NCBI GenBank assembly: GCA_030407085.1
Contig: CM059583.1
Coordinates: forward strand, 86,284,001-86,348,000
From: Trichopria drosophilae
Taxonomy: Eukaryota; Arthropoda; Insecta; Hymenoptera; Diapriidae
Length of the DNA: 64,000 nucleotides
Direction: 5' to 3'
Shown: positions 43,908 to 56,216 of the stretch, piece after piece
How positions within the stretch are numbered: the stretch's first letter is position 1
Layout of the letters: the number at the start of each line of letters is the position of its first letter
Position numbers and translations under genes: made by a program
Notes under the pieces: model-generated
What the model saw: only the letters and a program-made list of their open reading frames with translations
The model's database searches: none
Told to the model about the DNA's origin: nothing

Positions 43908-46596
43908 GGGGACATACGCACCCAGGAGCCCGAAAATAGGCCATTTTTTGTGAATTTTTTTAAAAGAAAGTATTTGATATTTTGGATCGGGAGTTTTTCT
44001 AATTAAAAGAATACATATTCACGAGTATTTTCAAAATTTTTTAATTATAAAATATTAATATTATTTAAATTTAACCAAAAATCTTCGGAGCGCCGTACAA
44101 AAAACTAGAAAACCGGTGCCCATCGGCATTTCTTCAAAAATCATCTGAAACAAAAAACCTAAAAGATTATTAAATTAGATACTATAGTCTGTTTTTTGTC
44201 ATAGCCGATTTTAAAACTACCGATTTTTGACGAAATGGCGGAGGTTCGAACGTAAACAACGATTTTTGACGAAATGGCGGAGGTTCGAACGTAAACAACG
44301 ATTTTCGACAAAAAAATTAGTTATTATTTTGCCTATTAAAAATAAACTAAGCAACGAATAAACAAAATCCTATGAAACACACTAGATAATTATGTTTAGA
44401 ATAACCATACAAAATTTCAAGTCAATCGATTCACGAGTTTACGAGATATTTTGGTCACCGACTTGAAAAAAGTGGTTTCGAGAAAAACGCGTTTTAAAAT
44501 TTCGTAATGAATAAATCATGAAATTTGTCAAATTACATGGAATTATCGATGCCAGGCCCTTAATATATGTCCTCCACAGCTTCCGGAATGTTCATAAATT
44601 CCAAATGTTGTCGGCGCCGGATTTACCCTTGTTTGCTGTTTTCTTGAGCCTGCTTCTCCGCTTGCACTATGCGTACATCTTCCTATTGCGTAGCGTACAA
44701 GTGCGCGCTCAATCCAATCTATATCCCAAGCACATTCATGATTTCTAATAATGACGTCACACCATTATTGATATTAACGAGTTTAGCACCGCTGTGCATA
44801 TTTTTTGGAGCTATCTTCCAAATAATTTGATTGAAGCTCTCGTTACCATTCTGGGTATAGCCGCCAACACATCGTTCCAATAGTTTATCGGTGCTGAGGT
44901 CTTCATATACAGGTTTGATGGCATCTAACACCGTTTTCGGCAATGCCACATAATCGTGACGAAAATTCTGCAGTCTTCTTTCAGCTTTGGCTTGTTGCCA
45001 TTTGCACCACGATTCGGGACCTTTGGGACATAAATGATGTTGAGGATTGCTGTCTGTTGAGGCGTAATGGTGGAATGTTGCCCATATAGCAGTTTTCATG
45101 TCATCATTCGAGTCACTGTTTCTTCGAATGGCTAATCCGTAATAAACACTCAGTTTGTCTATAAGTTTCAGAGTCAATTTGTTTTTGGCGCCGATTCCAG
45201 GATTTTTTTCCCTGCATTCTCGATTTTATGATTTCAACATTATCACCATACGGTTTCGAATTCAGTAATCCCATGTAGGTCTTGGAATCGCCGTCCCCCA
45301 CGTAATTTGTGTACTTAACTTGTACTTTACTTTTTAACTTGTACTTTTTTTTCCACAGATCTGGAAAATAATCCCTTCATGGCATCTACTTCCATTTTTC
45401 CAGCTGATCCGACATGATTCGCCTGGCAATTTTTTTCGTGGTTAGATTTCCATTCTTCATATTGCTGGGTATTATTATGCTTATTACAATAATTACATTC
45501 GGCACAATAAGCAGACTTCACAATAAAATCCACGACTTTTCCTGTATAGTGACCGATTAGAGTCGCAACACCAAACAATGACGTAAAACCACGCTTTCTC
45601 CACGTTCCGTCTCCTGAAACGGTTAGTTTTTTGCTATCAGCACTCGAATTTTCTTTTTTTATTTCTTCTTGTTCCTCTTTTACGGCTTGTTTTAGCACCA
45701 AATGAGCGATCGGTGAAGCAGCGGAAAGAATGTTGTCAATTATCATATCATATGTCCTTTGTTGAAGCGGAGGTGGTAAATCCATCAGGCCACAAAATTT
45801 CATGGCTCTACGCAAACTAAGACCCAACAAACGCATAACAAAAAAATTCACGAAGGAATGAAAGTCGGTTTGCACGATGAACACAAAACAACAATTTTAA
45901 ACGGGAGTCCTCGAGTGCTTTCTATTAAGAATCGAACATCACTATTACACTTTTTACATTTTACGCATTCCGATAAGGCAGAAAACAATGTCAGAAAATA
46001 CAAAATTCGATACCCGATACTTGGATCTTCTGGTACGGATGATTCACGATCCCTTTTCAATTTTTTGGCACTGGCACTAATATCCTCCTTAGAAAGGTTT
46101 ATCTTTTCGGAGGCATTTTCCTCTTCCTTCGATTTTTGCGGAAAGATTCGGATTTACGAGCTTCCCGAGAACCTTTAGCATTGTTGTTCATTTTCCTCCG
46201 AATATTTATTCATAAATGAAAACTCACTGTAACACACAAGTTTCACGAACCGCAAATGACTAACAAAACGCGTCCACTTTCGGGCAACGAATGCCTATCG
46301 TGTATTTTTCCGTTACACGTGGCCCTAGCACGCCCGAAAACACAATGGAATCATAAAACAGGTCTGGACACGATATCTACGAAGGGTCACTTCTCGCTAT
46401 ACCTGCCACGCAGCTCGACTGTAAAACGAGCCTACAGGAGCGTCTGCGGAACGCTTCGTTCTCTCGGTTGTAGCTTCGTTATTTAACGAGATATCTACTT
46501 GAAACTTTCGCCACATATTCTTAAGACTTCAAGCATCAAGAGAACGTAAAAACCCGAAAATTGATTTTTTTTACCATATCGGGTGCGTATGTCCCC
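43908..46596 (-). mobile_element. 2.7-kb DDE transposon with TTAA duplication (Kolobok-like or Mutator-like)
   Basis: Perfect 16-bp terminal inverted repeats GGGGACATACGCACCC, flanked by TTAA on both sides (43904-43907, 46597-46600). It encodes one transposase on the minus strand and lies inside LINE copy F, whose sequence is continuous once the element is removed. The TTAA duplication and GG ends suit Kolobok, while the protein matches what I recall as a Mutator-like transposase domain in insects. I leave the superfamily open. A 39-bp tandem duplication lies at 44221-44298. Confidence 0.88.
44719..46195 (-). pseudogene. transposase of the TTAA transposon, frameshifted
   Basis: The coding region starts at an ATG near 46190 (N-terminus rich in Arg/Lys) and is read in at least four frames. 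CKKC...C..C marks a zinc-binding N-terminus, then FVNFFVMRLLGLSLRRAMKF. The catalytic core has TVSGDGTWRKRGF (first Asp), CAEC and CNYC metal ligands, NHVGSAGKMEVDAM, VGDGDSKTY (second Asp), YYGLAIRRN and a final NGNESFNQIIW (likely catalytic Glu). Frameshifts lie near 46110, 45330 and 45190; the one at about 45330 is explained by a duplicated GTACAAGTTAA. A segment after DNVEI appears deleted. The element can no longer encode its own enzyme. Confidence 0.85.
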
Positions 46597-46600
46597 TTAA

Positions 46601-47070
46601 GACTAGTGTGATACATTCATATAGTATACTAATATCAGACTACGCCTACATTCATTATTTTCATTATTTTCATAGGTAATTTCGAAGTGATTATGACCTG
46701 ATAACAAATGATTAGGAAGCTTCAGTTTCAGAAACGCAGAAAAAACAGCTCATTTTCCACATCATGAAGGTTTGCACGCAACGTATTTCCATTGATACAG
46801 TTTTACGTTTATTCAAAGAGCGAGAAACCTGCAAATTCCCCAATGAGAATTTGATATTCAAAGAGCTATGCTGTGTTTGTCACACAATATTTTGAAGGTC
46901 TTGTTCAGTGGCAATCAAGATCGATTCGATGCCCCCATCTTTACGTACAAGAACATTTCCGTTCCTTGCCCAGCTACACTTACAGCTAACGTTTTTGCAG
47001 TGTATTGTGCTTTTTTTAATAGCTTTTATATTGATGAGAGAAGAAACTCATGCTGAGTAAGTAATTTGAT
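46601..47070 (-). pseudogene. CR1/L2-like LINE copy F, ORF1 end and endonuclease remnants
   Basis: Minus-strand similarity to LINE B resumes after the transposon: the pre-RT segment near 46620-46720, then at about 46740-46800 the start of the endonuclease (matching LINE B at about 33790), and at about 46880-47000 the ORF1 C-terminal region. Much of the endonuclease is deleted. There is no open frame of note. Confidence 0.7.
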
Positions 47071-48516
47071 CATTAAAAGAAACTCCATTACATTGACTTT
47101 ATATTATTTATACCAAAAACATAAACAATTTTATGCAAAGGAAGAATCGTCCGCATATCGTTGTACTTACACGCGGTAGGTATGTTGCACACCAAAGGGA
47201 GAGAGTCATCCGCCAGTGATATTCTATGTTTGCCACGTAGGGTCGTTTCAATAAGCCAATAACTCCCGAAAGTTAAATCTCCAACACGGATGATGCCAAT
47301 ATAACGTTGAAACACCAATGTGATGTATCGAACCTATGACACCTGTAGCGATACAAAGGCAACGGCTATAAAACAACTCTCCGGAAATAATCGTAATCAC
47401 TCCATCGTTCGAGGCAACGACACTGCCCGTTTTCAGCACTTATGTATTTTAGCGGGCTGTTTCAGCGGTGACCTTGGATTTGACCTTGACCGCAACCTTG
47501 AAGGTCATATGAAGGTCGAGTCTTTTTTTTAAATAGAAACTCCAATTTTTTATTGTAGATTGATAATGAGCTGAACTTTTACATCTGTATATGACGTTTC
47601 AAACAAAGAAAGCTATTCTATTTTTATCCGGCATTTGGAATGTTTTACGACTCGCCCCCTCCCCCCCCCCCGAGAGTGAGATATGTTTTCCGGAGCAATT
47701 TGTATTGCATGTCAATTTAGTGTGCCAAGGGGTTTTCCAGAAAACTGGACAAATTTTCACAGTGTTATCTGTTGGTACTTTTACCTTACATGCTACTAAA
47801 AGCATGTCAACTATTTAACCTTTATGGCGTTTTAATACCTCCACGTTCATTGAGTGCACACCGCACACCTTATTAACAGAAAGAAGACCAGCATTTCAGC
47901 ATTTTTTTTACATAATTTCAGGTATTGCAGTCATGAAAATATTCATGGGCTGCTTGATGCTCATAACCAAACACCACAAAAATTGAATGCGTGGGTAGGC
48001 TTAAATAGGGATCGAATGATTGCGCCATTTTTCATAGAAGGCAATTTGGATTGAGAAAATATCTGAATTTGCTCATAAACGTCGTCGAAACATTTACAAG
48101 ACGATATATTTTAAGAGATTACTTGAATGTTGCATTCCCGAATCGGAGTATAGGTCGGAGAGGAATAATAGAATGGCCAACAAGCCCCCCCCCCCCTGAC
48201 ATGACTGCTGCCATGACTTTTTTTGAGGTACTTAAAAAGTAATACAAAGTATACATAACCGAACCTTGTGATTTAGTAGAATTGAGACAACGAATCGTAG
48301 TTGTTGGCACTTAAATACCGCCTGAAATGGTGTTCAGTGCTATTAAGAAATTTTGTATTCGACTAGGCCGATGGAGGATAGTTTGAAATCCGAGATTATG
48401 GATTTGAAAGCTTCAAATCCGAAACGATGGCATTTTCATTTTATGGCTTCAATTTTAAGGTTATTTATATATGAATGTAAGTTATATATACGAATATTAT
48501 TATTATATATATATTA
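47071..48516. other. non-coding stretch with repeats
   Basis: No recognised gene. TGACCTTGACC and GAAGGTCA motifs lie at about 47473-47520, and C homopolymers at about 47657-47670 and 48186-48196. The open frames at 47088-48242 overlap on both strands and show no domain. Confidence 0.35.
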
Positions 48517-50428
48517 GAACGGCAGTTAGGACCAAAATTTTTTTGACGCCCCAAATCGGCTTCAAATAATTCAAAAATAATCCATGAATTTGTTCAGATT
48601 TTTATCTTTACTTCTTAGCCCCCCCCCCCCTCCAGAGCCTCGATAATTAACATTGTTTTTATATCAGAAAAATATTGTTTTCCGTATTTTTGATGAACGA
48701 CGCAGTGATTCTAAAAATTTCAGTGAGATATCTTTTGCTGGAAGTTTCCCGAAGGCAATGAGTCTAGTCCGACACAAAAATATCAATTTTTCCGAGTGAT
48801 ACCTTTTGGAATATTAGTAAGAGCCTAACATATCCCATTTAAATTGCAATAACTTTGTTGGAATGAATTTTAACATTACTATTAAAATGACCCCCGGTTG
48901 AGTCAAAAACTGGATCCTGCTTTGTTATAATGCTGAAAATTTGTTAAATGGCTTGACTCGTAAAAACGCTAAGGGTCGATTATGATATTGCAGAGAGAAG
49001 AATTCGTCTGTTCTCTAATTATAAAGACCTTCTAACAAAAAATGAAGAACAGTAGCAATACGCTATCCATGTTATCGGTGCGTACCATAAACGTTTTCCG
49101 GATGCGTATAAACAAACGGTTATGAATGCCTTTTAAATGAGTTTTGAGCAATGTAAATGTTATGAAATTTGAAAGTACATAACACTCTAGGTGTACCATA
49201 GTATTCCTAGTTGTGATTTTACCACTACGAGGTGTAGAAAAACATAACATTTTATTTCCTTTAACTGATGTTAGCTACAAAAAATTTTCTTCGTAAAAAG
49301 TTCTATATGTCGGCTAAAAATTATCTTTTTTTATTCAACTTGCGGCCATTTTAATCGGAAAACAGAAAGTGTTTACAACTTCTACAGTACATAATGGATA
49401 CAAGAAATTTGAAAAGCTATGGTACCTAATTTTAGAATACTTCAGACATATTTTAATTTAATTGGGATGAATTATGCTTTTGTCATTTTTTAAGTAAAAA
49501 ATGATCAAACTTCAAAACGGGATAATACGGTCACAATTCTTTATTTTTGTTCATAATATATTACAGAAATTTTCAAGCTTAAAAAATGTTTAACATAATT
49601 AAAAAATATTATTTAGTGAGAAAATAAATTGTTTTGTTATGTTTATGACAATGCATGTTATTCTCGTAGGAAATGAAAATAAACTCTTTGTACACGCTTT
49701 GAAAAATCATATCTCACTAATTAAAAATATTGTAGTTAAAGCAAAATGTACCTTTTGAACAATTTAAATAAAATACCAGTTTCAAGATTGTATACATTAC
49801 AAGAGAATCAAAATTTAAATGACTTCTGCTTCGTCAAAATATGTTCTTTTGGCTCAACAATTAGGCATTTCAAGACATAGAAGAGCAAGGAAAACGATCG
49901 TTCGGGGTATAATATCATAGGATTTTTCTGCCGAGCTGTAGTGTATAAACTAGAAATTTATTTCCTTTGTCTAGTTTTAGCTAAAAAAAAAGTGTTTTTA
50001 AAAATGCTATATCTCGGCCAAACATTATCGTTACTCGACCGGGGGTCGTTTTAATAGTCGTGTTAGAATTGTTTCGAACAAAGTTATTGCAATTTAATCG
50101 GAATATGTTAGGCGAATAATTATCAATATTCCAAACGGAATAACTCAGACAAAAATTGATATTTTTTGATCGCACTAGGATTACTGTCTTCGGGAAACAT
50201 CCAGCAACAGACATCTCACTGGGTGTATTTTTAGAATAAGTGCATTTAAAAAGCCATCAGAAATACTGAAAAAAATGTTTTTCTTATATAAAAACAATAT
50301 TAATTTTCTAGGTTCTGGGGGACCATAAAGAGTAAAGATAAAAATCTAAAAAAATCAGGGATCATTTTTGAATTATTTGAAGCCCATTAGGGAGGCGTCA
50401 AAAAAAATGTTAGTCCTAACTGCCGCTG
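48517..50428. mobile_element. 1.9-kb inverted-repeat element at TA (Tc1/mariner-type MITE)
   Basis: Inverted ends with CGGCAGTTAGGAC, flanked by TA (48515-48516, 50429-50430). The arms retain inverted similarity for about 400-500 bp; for example the GACCCCCGG string near 48889 is mirrored near 50039. There is no transposase in the centre. Confidence 0.75.
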
Positions 50429-50446
50429 TAATATATATGTATATTA

Positions 50447-51950
50447 GGGTGGTCCAGAAAATGTCAAGGTCACAAAGATCATCGATACCGCGCGGATTTC
50501 GACGGGGAAAAAAATAATGAACATCTTTTCTATTTGGCACTTTTCGATTGAATGACATTTAGAGGTGGATGTTTTGAGTCTTTTGTTCTTGATAGAATTT
50601 GTTCTGAATTCTTTTGTTCCATAAAAGTTATACCTGTCCAAAATTTTTAAGCAAGTGTAAATTATGAACCTAACCAAAATTAAAAACAAGCTTAGTCAAA
50701 TTATGTTTTTTCGCAAGTAATGCCAAACTGATGTGTTTTTTTTCCTTGATCCCCCATCATGAATTTCCTTTTAAAAGCGCACGTTACGCTCTACATTGTT
50801 TAGAGTAAAAATTTAGCCATTCCTGCTTACTCACTCCAATTTCATCCCAACAAGAGTGAATAATTCATTCTTCAATAGAAGTGGCTCAAAAAATATTATT
50901 CTCCGAAGAGTCAATAAATCAAATGTTTATTTATTTCTTTATAAACCCTTTACAATATTTAGATTAATGTTGGCGCATCAAATATATGTTTGAGTTTTTA
51001 CATTTATGTTTTACTTTTGTCATGAGAGATGTTCGTCTTTGAAGCCAAATTATTGTGCTTCACTGTCGTGTACAGGCGCAAGACGACTAATTACTACTTT
51101 TTTAGTAAATATTAAAATGTTTTCTTAATTTTTTAAAATCATTGATAAAGATAAAAATATGTATTTGTATTTGGTAATTCCACATACATCACATCAATCA
51201 AAAAGTAATTTACTAATTTTTTTTATTGCTCAGTTATAAAGAAAGCAATTTCGGCTATAAATAATGAAGTTGTTAATATTATAACGCAGAGACTTTTCTA
51301 ACAAATCATCATCGTAGTATATAAATTATTGGCATAAAATAAATTTTCAAGCTCGATTTTTAATAAAAAATTCGATCATGTTCCATTGTTTGTAAGTTTA
51401 ATAACGTTCGACAAGGTATAGTAATCATATTTTCGTTTAATGCAGGTTAACTTTTTACATTTCGGTCAGTCATCTTGGATCCGTCATTTTGAATTATGTA
51501 AATCTGACGTCGGATTCGTAAACAGCGATCCCAAAAACCCCTGAGTAACAAGTTTCAAGAAAATTCCGCAAATTTTACTTAGTTTTCTCTAAGTACAAAA
51601 CTAATTTACTGCTTACCTTTAAACTGTACTTAATGCGTTTGCGAGATTGACTAGCCCACACAATTTAAAGGGCTAACTGAAAATTTCTGAAAAAAATTAT
51701 GTATATTCACTCAAAATTTTCGACGTTCGAATTTTTTCACTTAGTTGTTTCCTCGAAAAAAATTAAAAACGGATAATATGCCGTTTTCCCGTGTTATTTA
51801 GATGGAGAACTTCAACTCGAAACCTCCACCTCTATATGGCATTCAATAGCAAAGTGCCGAATACAAAAGTTGTTCATTAATTTTTTCTCCGTCGAAATCC
51901 GCGCGGTCCCGAAGACCTTTTTGATCCTTATGCGCCATGTAAAAAATTAA
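50447..51950. mobile_element. second inverted-repeat element, 1.5 kb, ends approximate
   Basis: CCGCGCGGATTTCGACGG at about 50490 is mirrored by CCGTCGAAATCCGCGCGG at about 51888, with further inverted matches around ATTAATGAACA and GCATT...GAGGTGGA. It begins just 17 bp after the element at 48517-50428. The AT-rich centre has no coding sequence. The outermost bases could not be fixed. Confidence 0.6.
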
Positions 51951-52310
51951 AAAATCGCTACTCCGACTGCCATTTCATATTGGATTTTAATGGAAATTGT
52001 TGCTCGGGGGTTTTTGGGTCCGCTGACTACGAACCTGGTGGCAGTTTACAAAAATTTTAAATGTCGGATGCTACATGGCGAACAATTTTCAAAAAATCAA
52101 TTGATTTCATTGGAAACTTGCTACATTGTGGTTTTTGGTGACGCTGATTACGAATCCGATATCGTTCTTTTATTTAACAATTCAAAATGGCATATCCAAT
52201 ATGGCGGATATTTTTGGAAATAATTCATCAAATTGAAGTGAGACATGTTACTCGGGGGTTTTTGAGGTCGCTGATTATTAATATGATATCAGTCATTTAA
52301 AATGCACATT
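51460..52310. repeat. diverged units of the 122-bp repeat family
   Basis: The direct unit at about 51466-51560 (CATCTTGGATCCGTCATTTT, then CGGATTCGTAAACAGCGATC) partly overlaps the preceding element. Inverted-orientation units lie at about 51965-52300 (CGGGGGTTTTTG..CGCTGA..ACGAA and CAAAATGGCATATCCAATAT). The frame at 51990-52223 is a by-product. Confidence 0.6.
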
Positions 52311-53179
52311 GCATAATCTAATATTGAAAACAAAAGTTTTAATAATTGATCACACTCAAATATAAATAACGATTGGTAAGCAGCGATCGCATAAACATTC
52401 GAGTAACAAGCTCTTAATAGCTCTCTGCGTTTCACAGGGTTGAGACTGACTTCATGCAAATGAAGCCCGCATTACTTTTTTTTTAATGTTTATTTTTAAA
52501 AAAAAAATTTTTTTTTTGTTTTATGAAAATCTTTTTGTTTTAATTGTCCTCGGGTTTATAATTAGAAATAATTGGTTGTTGATCAAATGTCAGTAGCACC
52601 GGAGTATCTAAATGCCATAAGAGTTTTATCGGAGGTGACCTTTAAGGAGGTAGTCGTGCGACAGTACCCGTCAAAAGTCTACCCCACATAAATCCACAGA
52701 GGCCACTTTGTTTCTTCAGTGCGCGTAATGAACGTTTTGGGGGACAGTGTACTTGAAGGACGCCTGTTACACACTCTCTCTGTCGAAACGACATAATTTC
52801 GCTGTCTATTTATTAATATTATTACAAAACTGTACCGCTAGGGTTATTCAATTTTTTTTACAATGTTCTTTAATATATTTTACACAACATATTAGTTTTT
52901 TATAAAAACGGTAAATACCGTTTTTCTGTAAAAAATTAATATGTCATGTCGGCAAAGGCTTAGTATGGGGAACACGTGTTAAAAAGTGAAACTTTGAGGA
53001 CGATTATCTCCATTATCGTACTGACAGGCTTTCTGAAATTTTAACCACGTATTGATATCAACGTCATTAACGTTTGGTGAAAAAATGAAAGACTTCGTAA
53101 AAAAATCGTTTCACGCGACTACCTCCTTAATGCATGAGCTTGCGAAATTAGTGGTACTGGTGGTGCCTGAGAAAAACTT
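52311..53179. other. non-coding stretch
   Basis: Nothing recognised; homopolymeric A/T tracts at about 52478-52520. Confidence 0.4.
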
Positions 53180-54200
53180 TTTGCCAGTTTTCTGAACGCT
53201 CTATCGTAGTCGTATTTTTCTATAGTGAAAAAATGTGATCTTATGAAATTTATTTATAGCCTACTTAAAAAGTTGAGAAGAATTTAGAGTAGAGACGTGA
53301 CGAAGTCTTCGAAATCTGTAAGTTTTGGGCATTTCTTGCAGGTCTCTAAATAACAATCGGGTTTCAAATTTCTGCAATGAAAAGATTTGATGCAATCTGC
53401 AGAATCTTGCAATTAATAGTGCGATTCTTTTGTTAATTTATTCAAATTAGAATCATGAAACATTGCCTTAAAATTATGTTCCTCGTGCTACAGCTAAAAT
53501 ACACCATATAGGCTCTGCCAACTTACTACAGCTTATCGGTATTTCTTGATGTTCTTGAGTAAAATTCTATATAAAATCTTTACGCCCGATAAGAGCAATC
53601 TGTTCGGTACAGGTATTAAATTACCATCTTCTTTAATTTTCATTACATCTTTCTTGTTTCGCATAACACGACTGTTGATGTCGGCGTTATAATATTCCAC
53701 AATTTTATTAACAGTACTGTCAGATAACGTTTTACCTATTTTTTGATGAGGAGTTGCTAAAATACAAGCTTGGTTCTTTAAATCTCTAGCTTTTTTAGCC
53801 ATTCTTAGAGACATTAAACTCCCTCATAACATCCCGTAATGAAAAACAATCAGATAAAATTCACAAAATGGAGACTCTTAGTGGATCATTTTCTGCAAGA
53901 GAGAAAAACTTTTCTTCCAGTCCATCCATCAATCGTTCCAATTTATCTTCCCTCGATAAACAGATTTTTTTAGCTGGATGAGGTCCTTGATCTCCCTGAG
54001 GTCCTGCGACTTCTTCCTCCATCGAAATATTTGATGAATTTAAGGAATCCTCATAGCTCTCTCTTCTAAACTTGAACAAATCATAGATTTTTCAGGAATA
54101 TCAGGATGCTTAGATAAGAATGAGATTGAAATCCGTCGCAGATTTTTTCCTCTATGCCCTTCTTTGTCAAAGGGATTGCAACATCTATCCTGTTGTACTA
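53180..54200 (-). pseudogene. fragments of an unrecognised multi-copy ORF family
   Basis: Minus-strand frames read in order. At 54079-53861 is an acidic N-terminus with KLERLMDGLEEKFFSLAEND. At 53814-53533 is GKTLSDSTVNKIVEYYNADI followed by SRVMRNKKDVMKIKEDG. Near 53350-53290 is a cysteine cluster, CYLETCKKCPKLTDFEDFV. I recall the S.VM..KKD and C...C..CP pattern from repeated uncharacterised proteins in arthropods that behave like transposon genes, but cannot name a family. Frames are broken and the central portion is missing. The 3' part is present again, inverted, at about 56550-56650. Confidence 0.45.
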
Positions 54201-54387
54201 ATGCAGAAGACTGTGCCATGGCAGTGAAATAAATATTAATCTATAAATAATACCGGGGGAAAAAATGGCAATAAACGTAAGTTAAGTAAATGGTTGAATA
54301 GAATGAGGTTATATTTTCGAAGGCGCGTGCGAAGTATAGCGACGGGAGTCTCGTCATCAAACGAGTTACGAAAGAATGAAATATATA

Positions 54388-56208
54388 CAGGGTGGTCGAT
54401 TTATCTGAAGACATAGAAATATCTCGAGAACTATGCACAGAATCAAAAAAGATATGAGATAAAAGTTGTTCGACACGAAGAGGGGCATCCAGTAATAATG
54501 AAATTGACCCTTTCCCCCACCTCCTGGAGGTGGGGTGGGGGAAAAACAATAAAACTTAAATAGGAACCTCCATTTTTTATTGCAGATTTGGATTCTCCGG
54601 AAAAAAGTACACCAACTTGACGTAGGAGCTATTACATTGTGGTTCACAGGTGACGCTGTAGTCGACAAAAAGCAAAACTAAAAAATCCCTAAAATTCGAC
54701 GTCTCCAGAATTCACATTGCATCTGATAAATAATAGTAGACGTATTTTATTTTAAAAATACTATTCAATGCCACCACTACGAAATGTTCGTTTTTCTTTG
54801 ACTTTATATTATTCTTGTAATGTGTTTTCTAGCCGCTACAATGGAAATTATCCGAAAAATAATCATGGATTTGGTTGTGTGTCAAAAATAGTACATTATG
54901 CTTTAAGGGAGGAAAGAGCGTGATCCCCGAGTGGAAGGTTTGCTGCGCGAGCGAAGCGAGGGCAGTCCTCTCACAAGGTGCGCGTACATTCCTCTCGTGA
55001 AGCATACGCTAGTTTTTTCCTGGCTGCATCCATTACTCCCGCGGGCAGCACTTTTCGTCCCACGGGAGTAATGAGAACGAAGTGCGCATGCGCACGGGCA
55101 CTCAGACGGAGTTGACAATTTACGCCCCGCGTAGCGGGTATGGAATGCGGTCATTCTAACAAAGCCGGGAAAACATACATTTAGCGTTACCCAGGAACAA
55201 CGACGTGGACGTAGTATTTTTCTGTTCCCTTTGGGGTGCTTGTTTTACGAGAGTCCCCTTGCCTCTCATTGTTTACTAACTTGAGTAAGTGTTCGAAATG
55301 TTGACCTTCCATTTCAATGCATTTATTTATTCTTTCTTCAAATGACTTCATACAGGATAGTATCACATCTGCAGAAATTTCTGCGCAAGCAGTTCTAATG
55401 CGTTCCACCATGTTTTCACGAGTCGTTGGTACTTGTTCATAAACCTTACCTTTTAGGTAACCCCATAGAAAGAAATCCGATGTATAGGATGTTAAATCAG
55501 GTGACCTCGCCGGCCAATTAATGGGGCCACCTCTACCAATCCAACGACCATTAGAATCACGGCCTAGTACTTCCCTTGCTACTCTTGAAAAATGTGCTGG
55601 GCAACCATTTTACTTTCTTTGATCTGAAACGAATTCTGGTGACATTCTCAATTTGTAACGATATTTTACACATTTTCATTTTTATCATCGAACCAAAACG
55701 CAAAAACTCGTCGATCAAATTGATACACTTGTTTCCGAGGAATTCAAATCTACAATAAAAAATGGGGGGTCCCTATTTAAGTTATATTACCCACAGGGGC
55801 GGGGGAGGGGTTGATTTCATTATCACTGGATGCCCCCGTTTGTGTCGGACAACTTTCATCCCACACCTTTTTTGATTCTTAGCATAATTCTCGAGATATT
55901 TCAATGTCTTCAGATAAATTTGGATTTTTGTCGACTACACCGTCACCTGTGAACCACAATGTAATAGCTCCTAGGTCAAGTTGGTGTACTTTTTTTCCGG
56001 AGAATCCAAATCTGCAATTAAAAATGGAGGTTCCTATTAAAGTTTTATTGTTTTCCCCCACCCCACCCCCAGGAGGTGGGGGAGGGGGTCAATTTCATTA
56101 TTGCTGGATGCCCCCCTTCGTGTCGAACAACTTTCATCCCACACCTTTTTTGATTCTGTGCATAGTTCTCGAAATATTTCCATGTCTTCAGATAAATCGG
56201 CCACCCTG
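54388..56208. mobile_element. 1.8-kb Tc1/mariner-type transposon with long inverted ends
   Basis: The ends read CAGGGTGGYCGATTTATCTG inward and are flanked by TA (54386-54387, 56209-56210). The inverted ends are about 280-300 bp, with a GGAGGTGG hairpin-forming patch in each. On the right a second, diverged copy of the terminal region lies just inside (about 55630-55920) in the same orientation as the outer one. A mariner transposase fragment is inside at 55187-55620. A GC-rich segment with CCCGCGGG-like motifs (54900-55160) looks like a separate insert. Confidence 0.8.
55187..55620 (-). pseudogene. mariner/Tc3-like transposase, C-terminal half
   Basis: The minus-strand frame encodes GRWIGRGGPINWPARSPDLT followed by DFFLWGYLKGKVY, and then ENMVERIRTACAEI. 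It holds the second catalytic Asp in the SPDL(T) motif and the DFFLWG signature of an arthropod Tc3-like group. The first catalytic motif and N-terminus are missing, and the frame ends in a C-terminal tail of the usual kind (HFEHLL). The usual PLD after SPDLT has become YTSD, so the third catalytic position is damaged. Confidence 0.8.
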
Positions 56209-56216
56209 TATATACC

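Noticed and set aside
54366..54668. Open frames in the left end of the mariner element
   Set aside because: The same frames recur inverted at 55904-56230, as expected from terminal inverted repeats rather than coding.
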